Assembly: GCF_047663525.1 (NCBI RefSeq)
Contig: NC_092589.1
Coordinates: 63,864,001-63,928,000, forward strand
Length of the DNA stretch: 64,000 nt
Source: Anas platyrhynchos
Lineage: Eukaryota > Chordata > Aves > Anseriformes > Anatidae
Direction of reading: 5' to 3'
In this document: piece by piece, positions 1 to 11,580 of the stretch
Position numbering within the stretch: position 1 is the first letter of the stretch
Layout: each line of letters starts with the position of its first letter
Translations under genes and position numbers: made by a program
Notes under the pieces: model-generated
Database searches by the model: none
Seen by the model: only the letters and a program-made list of their open reading frames with translations
Told to the model about the DNA's origin: nothing

Positions 1-497
1 TGAGAAAAATAAAATCTCTTGATAATTTGAGGACTTTATTCTTCCACTGTCTGTTTTTTTACTGCTTTTAGTTGCAGCAAAATTATAAACAGCAAGAATG
101 TGGTTTCCCCTACCCAACCACTTGGCTTTTTCAGAAATGTGAAGTGTGTAAGGGGAGTACTTATTTTTGCAGCAGCAGTGAAAGAAAAATTAGAGGGTAA
201 ATATCAGGCTGCTTGCTAATAACAATGGAATGCTTTTCTAAAATCCACAGTTTCTTCATGCCTATCTTGTTATGCCTTTTCTGTAGTTTATTGCTCACTT
301 GCAGGACTATTCATTTGCACTGGCATGCATGGGTATTCTTGTTCACTTACTGTATCAGTAAATGAGTATAAACACAAAGGGTTTACAACTGGTCCACTGC
401 TAATCTTAATTAGCATAACTTCTCCCAGACGTGTCTCAGTGGTTGGTGCACAAGCTCTTTTGCAATACAGTTAATCAGTGTTTTCTGTTCCTGACAG
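1..497 (+). other. ARHGAP18: ARHGAP18 intron (partial, left edge)
   Basis: This AT-rich non-coding sequence runs to a clear acceptor (a T-rich tract, then ctgacag at 491-497) in front of the 62-nt exon. I see no exon, RNA gene or repeat in it. It is assigned to the ARHGAP18 intron only because the next exon starts in the middle of a codon and so needs an upstream exon outside the window. Confidence 0.75.
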
Positions 498-559
498 TGG
501 AAATGTTCAAACACTCAAGAAAGAAGAGGTCTTTCTTTATGAAATAGGAGGAAATATTG
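498..559 (+). CDS. ARHGAP18: ARHGAP18 penultimate coding exon
   Basis: This 62-nt exon lies between acceptor ctgacag and donor gtaagg. It reads one base, then 20 codons (GNVQTLKKEEVFLYEIGGNI), then one base, so its last G joins GG of the exon at 3226 to make Gly. The joined peptide reads ...YEIGGNI-G-ERCLDDD..., which I recognise as the C-terminal tail of ARHGAP18, a cytosolic Rho GTPase-activating protein that stimulates GTP hydrolysis by RhoA-type GTPases. The catalytic RhoGAP domain lies upstream, outside the window. The exon is too short for ORF finders; the call rests on the splice sites, the phase match and family recognition. Confidence 0.87.
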
Positions 560-3225
560 GTAAGGATGGCTTCTGAACAACTTCTCTTGCTATAATAAGA
601 TTGCTTGGCGCTTTGTCCGTGCACTTCACTGAGTGATTGCATTTATTCACATCCCTAATTCTCCCTGACACTGAGACAGAAAGTTAACCTTGGGGAGAAT
701 GAAGCAGAAAAGGTGATATGATCGTCATATTAGTAGTACATTATTATCTCTCCTAGAGGAAGATGGCTGCTGTTACAGGTGTTCCTGGTACATATGTACA
801 ATGAAGAAGCATAAAAAGGTTGAATAGAAAGGTGCTTGAAGTTCATCTTCTTCATCTCTTTGTATTGAGGTGTAATAAATGAACTTACAGCCCTTTATGC
901 TCTGCATTACAGTTTTGCTTGCAGGTTCCTACAGGGAAATAACCACTGAAACAGAAAAGTGACCTAGTGATGAAAGACGGTTAGTCTATCCTGCTCTGTG
1001 TAACCATTGATTAAAGCCAATAGCAGATCAGCAAGGTTAAGTCCAAAGGATGATTTTGAAAGCAGTTCTAAAATTTTCTTTGATGAATGCAAAAGTACTT
1101 TTACACTAGGAATCAGTTCCCAATCACAGTATTTTTCTTATATTGAGAAAACAAACCAAAAAAAAACTAGAAAACACTTCTGTATTGAACTTCTGTATTG
1201 TATTGAACATCTTACATTTGCTTTTACCTTTTGAAGCATGGCCTTTTATACTTTATTTGAAGCTTTAAAATTCCATGAATACCCAGTACTTTTGTACTCT
1301 GCAATTTAAAATCCTGTATATAATTGCTGTTTTTAGCATTCTTCCTTTTTATCTTTCTACTACTTTAAATCAGTTTTTCTAAACTGAAAAATTTTAATTT
1401 AAATAAAAAATAACACTTTCTTACTTTCCCTACAGAAGATATGTTTTAGTGTTTTTTACAAAGTCTGAAGGCAAAAAATAAGTTACTAAGATATGCGAAT
1501 GCCAGATGAACATATTATCTGCTCTCTTGCATATCCAGTATGTATGCACATTTGCCGTGCCTGTTAAGCAGCTTGTGATCCCAGATGTACAACTGTTTTA
1601 AAGGAGGGGACTATCTCTTTTATTATATAGAGGTGTTACTATTTTAGAAAAAGTTTTTGCAGCAGAACTCCTGTGAAACTGGAACAAGCTAGTATCACTT
1701 AAACATGTGACGGAAACTATACGTCTCTCTTGGAGCAAATATGTGGTCGGTTGTAGATTTATTTATTTATTTTTATTACGGAGTCGGTTAGAAAGTTTAG
1801 ATGCTTCCTTGGTCTGAATTGTCTGAATTAACAGACAATTTTAACTTTGATCACCTCTTACAAATGCTAGTCTTTATTAATGCTCTCAGCTGAGATAAGA
1901 GAAGCTCCCTGATTTTTACCTGCTGTACAGGTAAAACCAGCTGTCCTGATCTTCCGTTTCTTTTCTTCTGCCCGATGGGACTGACTCATGCACAGGGAGC
2001 CGAAATGGGAGAAGACTTGACAGGCTCATAATACACTTCTGTGCTTTCACTCATAATTACAATATGAGCAATGCTGCCATGCTTTCCCCTAGCAGATGGG
2101 GCTGGTGAAGTCTCCGGACTTTATTTTTTTTGAGTACTCAGTACACTGTAAGGCTTCCAGGCACTGCGCAGAACTTCTGCTATTGCTTTGTGACCAGGAA
2201 TGGATACAGAAATGATAACTCACTGTCCCTGTGCTCCCATTGAGGGGCTGGTCCAGAAACATGGGTGATACATGGCACACAGGCTGGGATAAAAATGCCA
2301 GAGGAAGGACAGGACCTGGCATTGAGAGGGGGTGGAGAGAGCAGAGGGAGCCTACTCAAGCAGGGAGTCTTGCTGGCTTGCCTGCTGCGAGCAGGGTGTC
2401 CAGACAGCTGGCAGGCAGACCTGGCTGCAGTGTAGCACCTCTGCTTGCCTCCTGCTTTAGGAGAACATATTTCAAAAACGTCTGGCTGGCACATTAAAGA
2501 GATTGCGAGCCATTTAGCCCAACCGCTTGCACGGCAGAGTAGAAGAGGAGCTGTGATGCACATCTGCAAATGCATGAAATGATGCTTTGCCTGTGGGGTA
2601 ATGGGGGGAGTAAGCAGATCTTGCTGGATCAGCATATGGTATTTTTGTCATAGCTACTCGACATAAATTAATTGCTTGTAGTGCACCAAAACCATTGTAC
2701 TGCTTTTCCCTCCTTTGATAGTAACCATTGCAAGTGCTATCCAGAAGTACTAACCAAGAGGAGCAGGATGGGGAGTAATGCCTTCTTAGCAAGGACAAAC
2801 CTTGCTCAAACTTTTGATTTCGGAAAGGGAGAATAACCTGAAATTTAGTGGGCTTCCATGCAAATTTGAATTAACCACAAGAGAACCAGGACCCTGCTTT
2901 TCTTTTTTAAAACCTTCACACAGGGGAGCTCCCATGCACCTGATCTGCATGAAGAATCAGACACAGTGCCACAAAGTTGAACTTCCTACAGCTTCCCCAG
3001 TGACAGTCCATGCTCTCTTTCCTCTCTGCTCCACTTCTTCCCCTGGCCATGGGAAGGATAAGAGCACTTTTAGGCTTTAGCTGTGTTGTCCATTGTTAAA
3101 TACCGCAGAGGTAGCTTAAAAAACTAAATGGATCACAGCAGCAACTTTGAAAATAATTTCATTTTGTTGTTGTTGTTGATACTAATGTAACCACACACCT
3201 CTTTTTTTTTTTTTCTTCTTCCTAG
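560..3225 (+). other. ARHGAP18: ARHGAP18 last intron
   Basis: This 2.67-kb intron has donor gtaagg at 560 and acceptor ttcttcttcctag ending at 3225, preceded by a T-rich tract from about 3202. It contains a short (ATTT)n stretch near 1758-1779 and a GC-richer stretch at about 2230-2460. Open frames there on both strands (for example 2180-2635 on -) show no family resemblance and overlap each other, so I read them as chance frames. Confidence 0.8.
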
Positions 3226-3317
3226 GGGAACGTTGCCTTGATGATGATACCTACATGAAGGACCTATACCAGCTCAACCCAAATGCTGAGTGGGTTATAA
3301 AACCTAAGCAGAGTTAA
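3226..3317 (+). CDS. ARHGAP18: ARHGAP18 terminal coding exon
   Basis: The exon begins GG (completing the Gly codon split by the intron) and encodes 29 residues, ERCLDDDTYMKDLYQLNPNA then EWVIKPKQS, ending at TAA 3315-3317. This acidic and aromatic tail (DDDTYMKDLYQL, NAEWVIK) is a distinctive ARHGAP18 C-terminus. It carries no enzymatic motif itself, since the RhoGAP fold lies upstream. The gene converges on LAMA2, and ARHGAP18 and LAMA2 are also neighbours in human 6q22, which supports the call. Confidence is high from splice site, phase and sequence together. Confidence 0.93.
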
Positions 3318-4270
3318 GCTCACAACAAATGGCAAAAGAACAAACAACCTGTGGACTTTTAATGCTGAATGTTTCAAAGGGATAGCTTGTCCTTTCAACA
3401 TTCAACTGTATTATATGTATTAATAGAAAACTACCTTGTTTAAAAAAATAAGGTGGTGGAAACCCAACAGTGATTACCAGTAAATTTTCACTTTTACTTA
3501 CAGCAAAATATCAGAGATAACAAATGAGTGGGAGAACTGTGTTATGAGAATAAGTCAGTTAAATATTTTAATGGCACTAATCTACCTTGATGATATGCCC
3601 ATCTGGTAGGCTTTGTTTCAGAAGAATTTATTTTTCAAACAGATGCTTAACCTCTTTATATTAGAGATCTACAATCTGTTTGTGTAGAAGTGTGTGTTCA
3701 TGTAGGTTTTTGCAGTGTTATTACACTGGAGAACCAAATCCTGATCAGCACTTCTGGATGGTACAGTATTAAAAACATTTAAAACTGTTTCCCAAGTAAG
3801 TGTGAAATTCACAGGAAAAACCTGCAACATAATATATTTCGTCTTTGGAAATCCTAATTTTTTCACTTTCTAAATGAAAAAAAAAAATATTTGGAAAAAA
3901 AACAACAACAACGACTGTGAAAATGCTTTCTATGCAGCTTTTTTGCTAGATATTTTAAATATTTTTTATTCTTATTCTGGTTGATTGTATTCTTGATACT
4001 ATTTTTTTAATAGGACCATATGACAAGGTGAGTAATTTTGAAGCTCACCACTCCTGGCAGTGTCCTTTCTGGAATATTGTCATCTACTAGAAAGACCTCT
4101 AGGTTTTTCAGCAGTGATAATGCAGACATGTTGCATAAACTGGTTCCAGGTTTTTAGGACATCTGATAGAATGCAGAGCATTTTGTGAACTGCCAAAACC
4201 TGCCAATTACTAGCACAATAAAAACTTTCAGGATTAATAAAATAAAATAGCTGTGGAGAGAAACTGTAGG
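3318..4270 (+). other. ARHGAP18: ARHGAP18 3'UTR (end inferred)
   Basis: This is non-coding sequence after the ARHGAP18 stop. No AATAAA occurs close to the stop. The first convincing cluster is at 4217-4222, 4236-4241 and 4241-4246, so a 3'UTR of about 0.9 kb is inferred. The true end could be later, since other AATAAA-like hexamers occur near 5298 and 5976. Confidence 0.5.
4217..4246 (+). promoter_or_regulatory. ARHGAP18: Polyadenylation signal cluster, ARHGAP18 candidate
   Basis: Three AATAAA hexamers lie within 30 bp, about 900 bp past the ARHGAP18 stop. Clustering of perfect hexamers at a plausible 3'UTR distance is the only evidence. Confidence 0.45.
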
Positions 4271-7200
4271 CTTGGTTTCATAGCTAGCAAACCACCAACC
4301 TTTCACTCAAAATCAGTGTAAAGGTCTGCCGTGGAGTTTATGTAGGCTTTTTGGATGTTATCTACCATCTGGGCTATCATAGATGAGGCTAGAAATCAAG
4401 TCCTGATTTCCTTGACTGATACTGTCTAAACCACTTAAAAATTAATAGTCCAACAATGAACAATTGCAAATCCTTCTCTTTGCAAGGGAAAGACTGAAAG
4501 CTCCCTGTGGAATTCGCTGATAATGAATTATAGACTGACATGGCTTATTGCAGCGCGAAGAGCTGTGGACTGTAGCGTCAGAGCCCAGGTCCCACAGCAA
4601 TGCTTTGGGCTCACTAACCTGTGTACCGCTTTACAATTTATTTGAAAACTAGCTCACCAGTGCTTAAGTGCTCATACCTGTGTGCTGACTACCTGAAGTA
4701 ACTACTGTGAAATTATAGCTTAGGAACTAAGTATTTTCTTTCAATGCACACACAATTAGATTGACCTCTTAGGGAATATTCTACATACAATCAAGGACTG
4801 GATTAGATTTTTTTTTGACTTGATCAAAGCTGATTAAAGGAATCAAGGGCCTTTCTGCTGAGCTTTGGATATGGGCCCTGTGCTGTTCCCAAAATAACCA
4901 CTGGAACTCTCCATTTTCTGTACAAGCAGTGAAAGAAAACTCTGAAAGGTCATCAAAAAATTAGGCACCTACTGATTAGTTATCCACAGCGTACGAACAA
5001 TTTGGGGGGTGTAAGTATTTATTGTTTTTTAACAGCTATCTTGATTGGGAGAGCATGTAGGGAAGGATTCTCAAATGCAGGGTGAATGAAATGTGAAATT
5101 GTTCTAATGTGGTTGTACTGCCCCCGCTGCTCCATCTCATCAGGTACCCCTACATGCTGTTGCACTGTGCCATTATGGGCAAACCCCGTGAGACAAATAG
5201 TTTTTGTCAATAGAACAAAACACACCCGCTGTCCTTTAAACATAAGGGACAGAGAAACGGTGAAATACTTAGGTAAATATTTATGAATCTAATGTAATAA
5301 ATAGAAGATGTTTTGTCATGTAATACAAAAATGATGCGTGTTCTTTATAGTTCTGTAAAAGATTGCTTGCTACTGCAGTGCTAGCTGTTATTTTAAGCAG
5401 GAGCAAAGTGCAGAGGATAGAACAGCTGTACAGTTTCAGCGTAAAATTACAACCACCCTCTGGCTATGATCTTTTAAATAACTTTGTTTCTGGTTTAGTG
5501 CCATTATCTTTTTTAATTTAAAAAGCTCTTTTATAATTAAATATGTTTTTTTTTTCTGAATTCTCTTCTCATTTATTGTGTTAGCATGCAAAACACAAAC
5601 GACACCAAGCGGCGGTTACTTTTTAATTTCACAGTTTACATCTTTGCAGGTAGTTTTGTAGTTTTGTGTGTGAAGAGAGAGCCTGCTCGGTATGTTAACA
5701 GCAGCCTCACAGCCCCGGGGGTGAAGGCCGCAGCAGGCCGTGCAGGCTGCCCAGCACCCTGAGGTAACACCTTGCGAGGCAAGGGACCAGCTGCCTGCTG
5801 GGTGCCCACTGAAACCTCCGTCTCTCTACCCCTCAGCACCCAAGAATTAAGTGCCACCAGCCCCCAGCTGCCTGCCACCTCCTTGGCTTCTGGGCTGCCC
5901 TTCTCCGAGACCTCCAGAGGCCACCATCAGTGGTCCCCTCTGATGCCATCTACCCGGTGTTTCTGGAAAGCCTTCAATAAAACACACACATTTAGTAAGC
6001 ATTTAAGAGTTAAATTGCAGCAGAAATCTAACTTGGTGAGAGGTTTGCTGAGTGATTTCCTCTAATGCACGTAAATATATCTAAGGATTAGATCTCTGTT
6101 GTACTTCTATTTCTGAAAGGTTGCAGCCATGCAAAAAGAATGAAATGTGTATTGCACTAATTTTATAGCAGTGTTCACAATAATTATTTTTTATGTAGAG
6201 CAATGCTTATAGGATCTTAAAACCATTATTTGTGTTTGCACACAGACTGCATCTGAGACAGGTAAGTACTTCTCATCTCCATTTAGCAGATGGGAAAACT
6301 GTTCATAAATGGCTTGCCTGCAGCCAGAAGGGGCAAAATCAATCTGATTTGTAGAAACCGAATATAATCCTCCAAAAACTGTTTTAAAAATCTGCTGTAT
6401 CGCCAATAATGGGACTTCAGCAATCACGAATCTGACTTCAGGGGACTGTTTTAATAAATACAATACTGTGGTTTTTAGCCTGGTTTCCAAAGAAAAGGTG
6501 TCTGGGGTAATCTCGCTGCCTGTGTGTGTCTTCCCCTAATTACTTTTGAATCTGCTGGCAGACTTCAATCATTTTTGGCAAAGGGAGTGGGGGAAGGGAA
6601 TGTCTCAAAAATAATTAAATTTCTACAAGCTTCATAAAACGAGACAACTGGAAGGAAGACATAGGCAGGACAAGTCCTTTGATCAAAGGAAGGATGACAG
6701 CATAAATTCAACCTTTATTTAAGCACTGGAACAGAGGCAGGAGAGAGGACGTGTGGGTGCTCTGACTGTGGAAGGAGCCCAGAGGCAGTTTGCATCGCCC
6801 GTGCTCGTGAAAGCCCTCGCCTGCCTTAAAGTCTTAGGAGGCTTCCTTGCTGTCTTGTTGCGAGTAATTGCTGCTTGTGCTGCAGCTGTTCTCGTGAGCT
6901 GGCTTTTGTGGTGCAGCTTCTCCATAGCTTCTGATTAGTGTGGCTCCTCCCTTTTGGGCTCAGCGCCTAAACGCACACCCTCCCTGCTGAGCTGTGCCCA
7001 CAGTTAATGCAGTTACCTGGGAGGTGGGTGGCAGTGTGTCTGCTCCCTATTCTTGTAGGTCTCTTGGGAGTTACCTCCATCCTGGACAAAGATCAGGTCT
7101 GAAACAGGCCAGTATGAAATGGTAGATTTCACAAGGAGTAGCAGGAACAAAACTTGCCTTTCAAGTTGTTCTGAATGATGCGGAAGTGCTGGTTCAAAAT

Positions 7201-10125
7201 CTCTACAGATGTTACTGCTCCCTGCTTGCTCACTTTTGGGATAATTGAAAGGATCTGATGTTCTTTTACTGTCTCCGTAAGACCAATAAGCAGCATTCAT
7301 TCATGCTGAGAGCCAAAGTCTGTGTATTTTACCAGTATTTCTTACCATTATACCTCTGTAATGCATTGCTCTCAAAAACGTCTAATTTCTGCTTCAGTTG
7401 GCTCAGCTCCTGTGCTCGTGTGTTTAGCCTCCGGATCAGGTCCTGCAGGTAAGCCAGCTGTGGGTTTCTTTCCCATGGGATTCTCTGGGTTTTCAGAGCA
7501 GAGAAGCTACTATGTGGTTACATGAAGGTGTGTTTGCCATCCATCCTAATTCACTGCTGTGCTGGGATAGCAAGCGAGGGGCTGGAGCCATGGTGGATGC
7601 ATGCCCGTACCTCCCCGTTGGACAGGACATGGCCAGCCACGTGTCTGCCCCTGGTGTGTCTGTGACTGACTGTGTAGCTCCACTGCCTCTGCTCGGTGTT
7701 CCTCACAGTGTGGGAGCAGCACGTGGCAGCCCAGGGCTGGTGCTTGCGTGTACACCTCTGCTGGGTACGCGCTGAGAATGCCGGGAGCTGCAACACTGGT
7801 TACACACCTCTGATAACCTCTAGTCATCTCTTTGGCAACATAAATAGTAGTGAATCAATACCTGCTGGAGAAGGTGAGAGTTTAAAATACCATATAGTGC
7901 TCAGTTAAAATACCATATAGAGATGTGCCCTCTACCTGTGGTCACTCGTGTGTTCCTGTCTGTTTTTGTGCTGTGCTTCCCGACATCCGTACTGGCAGCC
8001 TTTTGACTTCCTAAACTGAGGTATTTAAATTAATGTTTTACTTATACCTGCAGATAGTCACAAGGTACGTAACTCATTTATCTGAGGTGATGCCTCAGTG
8101 ATGTACAACTGCAGTGTGCAGTTGTCTGGATGTGGTGAAACTGTGAGGACTGAAATGCGCAGAAGAATCTCACAAGCTTATGTGAGTTACTGCAGTAGCC
8201 TTTGCTGGTTGTCAACGTGCAAATGTGTAACTTGCTCCAAGTGACCCAGAATAAATGAGGGAACACATAGTTGTTCAGAAAAGCTCAAGCATCTGATTGA
8301 GGGTCCAAGCCTTGGGCTGCATTAAATTAGCACCTGGAAAACAGTTTATTGCTTATTCACTTTTTTTCCCTAATCCAAGAAGAGATAATTAATTAAAGTC
8401 TTGCCTTCTGATTTTGGATTAGTCTGAAACATTGTATATGTAACCTAATATAATTGCCTTAATCATATTGTATGCTCCCACATTTTGTTGTATAAGATGT
8501 AAAGCAAATGAGCTCCCAAACTCTTACTCTGGATGCTCATCCTCTGCCAGAAACCATCCTTATTTATGAATCTGATTAAGTCTGCATGAACAGAGGATTT
8601 TTTTTTTCTTTTATTTTTTATTTTTTTTTCTTCCAGCAGGAACCACAGCCTGAGTAGGTGAAAAGGTGTTGAGGCTCTCATTGTGGGGAGCTGCACATCC
8701 GTGAAAGACAGAGCTGAGAATTGCCTATCTCAGTATTCCAGTCTGGCTCCTTTTCTTCAGTGCAGTCTCATGCTTACTCAGTACAGTATTTTGCTTCTCT
8801 GACTGTAAAATCTTGGGATGCAGCCAAGTGACATCCATCAGGGATGTTGTGTTTTGTTTAAAATACTTGATCTTCAAATAAGCTGTATCTCGTAGGGGTA
8901 TAAGGATGATAGAGATAAGAGCAACTTTGTGAAACCATTATTGTGCAGTCTTGGAATCCTAGCTAAAACCTGTCCTTGTGCTTTTAATTTACTATTTTGA
9001 ACCAAAAAAAAAAAAAAGACTTTCTTTTCATTGGGTTTAGCAGGGAGACAAAGGGCAACTCTGGCATAGTTACAAGTTCAGATATATTTTTTTTGCAAAA
9101 AGAGGTCAGAAAACATACTATGCAAAACCCTTTTTAGTCATTTAACCTTTCCTATAAAAAAAAAAAAAGAAAAAGCATTTTTTTTTTTTGTAATAAAATA
9201 CAATTGTAACAAAATACAAATACTGCAGGGAAGGTATTCTGATTTTGCTCCCGTTCTGCTTGGCTAGATGGTAGAGAGAATTATTCTGGAAAAAAATAAT
9301 ATCTTTGTGTGAATATGAAATAGAGTACTTCTTGATTATTCCAATTCCTTCCAAGTTGACAATCAATTCTGTAGACCAAATGTTACTGTCATCCATGCAG
9401 AAATGCTTCATCAGATGTCTTCTACGAAGAGCTGAAAGCAGAGAACACCCATGCCCCAGTCAGCCTGGAGTGAGGAAATGTTCCCCTCTAGATGGTGTGT
9501 GTGCTTTGCTTGTTTCCTTCTTTTTAAATTGGGTGTTTTTTTTTTTTTTTTTTTTCTCTCTCTTTGAAGGCTGTAGTTGGGAATATTGAAAAGTGAGTAT
9601 AATTAGAAGTATTTTTCTGTACAACCACAATGTGGATGTTTTGGGAGTAAATATGAAATACACATGATTACAATAATATGCTCTTCGTTTTTCTTAAGAA
9701 TTTCTAGTTGCTTAAATCTGCTTGGATCATTGTAAGAGGAATCAACTTAATAATGAAAGACTTGCCAAGCAAGTCCAAAACACTGTTGGTAGGGCTAGGA
9801 AAAAAAAAAAAATCTCCTGAATTTTACCTGTAGCTATGGTGTAGCCTGAATTCTAAAAGGCATATTTTGATATGCTAATGAAGACAGGACTGATGGTGTC
9901 CCATATACATGTATGTTTATTGTGTGCTGTCTCCCGAGCCATTGTACAGGTGAGATGTCCTTAATCTTATAAAATAATATCCTAAAGATTCTCTTAAAAA
10001 ATGCTGTGTGGGCAATACTGATTAGAGTGGCTATTTTTCATTTATCTCTACCTTTACTTTTAACTAATTTTAGCCCTCCCAATTTTTATAAAGCCCATTA
10101 GCAATATGCAAAAAGTGTGTTTAAT
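4271..10125. other. Intergenic, no gene supported
   Basis: This stretch lies between the convergent ends of ARHGAP18 and LAMA2. It is mostly AT-rich, with two GC-richer patches (about 5690-5960 and 6720-7000), a T20 run at 9536-9555 and shorter A/T runs. Frames such as 6753-6938 (+) and 6719-6925 (-) overlap each other and match no family I recognise. No RNA gene was recognised. Confidence 0.6.
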
Positions 10126-11480
10126 TGCTTTTGAACCTCTTCAAGCTGATGGCATTCACCACATCCTGTGGAAATGAGTTTTTCAGTTAACTGTGTGTTG
10201 TCCCTTTGGAAGGGACTTCCTCACACAGTAAACAGTCCTACGTGTTCAACTTTGTCATGTCTCTTACGGTTTCATAGGCCTTCTTGGTTTTATCTTTTCT
10301 CTGGTCAGAGTTGCAGCTCTTTTCATTGTCCTATGTGCAGAAACCATTCCAGAACTTTGGTCATCTACACTGCTCTAGTCTGAACCTTTTCTTGTTTTGC
10401 TCTGTCCTTTCAAGTTAGGGGAAATCAGAAAGGTACTTTGCAGTTGCACGTTTTCAGAAGGTGAGTATGCAGTGGTCTATAGCAATTCTGTTGTTCTTTG
10501 TACCTTAATGATTTTGTGTGTGTGTGTGTGCATTTTTAATCACCAAGTTGACTTTTTCATTATTATTTGTATTAAATCAGTGATCTTTCCTGTCTGCTGG
10601 TGGACAGTTAAAAGTCAATCACTGTGTATGCTGTTGAAGACCTTTTTTTCCCCTATTAATTGCGAAACTTACCAACACTGAATTTCATCTGTCATTTTTT
10701 CACTAGTCAGTCCTGAGGTCACCAGTGTCATGAGGTCCATCTGGAGCTCTCTGCAGTTTATTTAAAACCTTCAGTAATTCAGTATTAGCAACCACCTTTA
10801 TTGCTTCACTTATTCACTCCCACCTCCAGACTGGTTGTGGCTGTGTTGAAGGGCATGAACCTGAACATTACACCTGCCTGCAGTGAGACCGTGTGTTTGT
10901 ACCTTTTCTTACTTCGTAAACAGATGTTTATCCATGTGAGAACTTTTTCTTCCAATCTTCTTCCACCCTTCCAGCAACTTTATTTCTTAATTAAGACTTT
11001 TGTTGACTATTTTTGGGGGGGAGATCTTTCTCATCCATGTGCTATGGACTTCCTCAAAAACTCTCCAACAGGTTCGGGAGTCATGACCTTACAGAACTGT
11101 GCTCTTCAGGAAAGGTTTACTACAGCTAGCAATTCAGCTGTGTCACTTGAATTCTTCTTAATTTGTGGGTGAAGACCATCTGGTGCCGGTAAGTAGCTAG
11201 TGTTAATTTTCTTAATTTTATTTTTAATTGCAGCTTCTCTGATCTCCAAGCCTCTTCCAGTATGTGACAGTCAGTGGTATGCTCATGGCTGGGTCAGAAC
11301 AGCATGTTCTTCCTTTCTCTGCCTAGGATTTGAATCCATAGGCTATCTGTTATTTCTCTGTAAATCCACATCTCTCCCTCGTGTATGGAATTTGTATCTA
11401 AGATTACTACATTCTGCAGCATATTAGTCCTCCCTCTGCTCCCTTACCTCCCCACCCCATTTTTTGATATCCCCACTGTA
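10126..11480 (-). mobile_element. Old, decayed CR1-like LINE fragment, - orientation
   Basis: Read on +, the stretch resembles the complement of old amniote CR1 consensus. Recognisable blocks are the 'cacatcctgtggaaatgag' region near 10159, 'caacactgaatttcatctgt' near 10673, the 'cttcagtaattcagtatta' region near 10769, and 'accatctggtgccggt' near 11175. Blocks occur in the expected order, with many substitutions and indels and no open RT frame. The 3' end lies to the left. Borders are approximate, and the right end may be anywhere from 11.2 to 11.5 kb. Assignment is from remembered consensus and needs a repeat-library search. Confidence 0.6.
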
Positions 11481-11502
11481 ATAATTTTCTTAATCAAAAC
11501 CA

Positions 11503-11580
11503 GGTGTGTGTGTGTATATTTATATTATATTTATATTTATTATATTTATATTATTTATTTATATTATATTTATATTTAAA
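11503..11580. repeat. TG then (TTTATAT)n low-complexity repeat
   Basis: A short TG run (gtgtgtgtgtgt) is followed by about 65 bp of alternating TTTATA/TTATAT units. It is a simple-sequence tract at the right edge of the old CR1 fragment. Confidence 0.85.

Noticed and set aside
2180..2635. 151-codon open frame on the - strand inside the ARHGAP18 intron
   Set aside because: It overlaps two other open frames and shows no family resemblance; the GC-richer patch explains the lack of stops.
3226..3317. Reading the ARHGAP18 terminal exon as a retrocopy
   Set aside because: The exon has a proper acceptor, its phase matches the exon at 498-559 across a real intron, and no poly(A) tail follows the coding end.
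10801..11172. 123-codon + frame
   Set aside because: It runs antisense through the old CR1 fragment and has no coding signature of its own.
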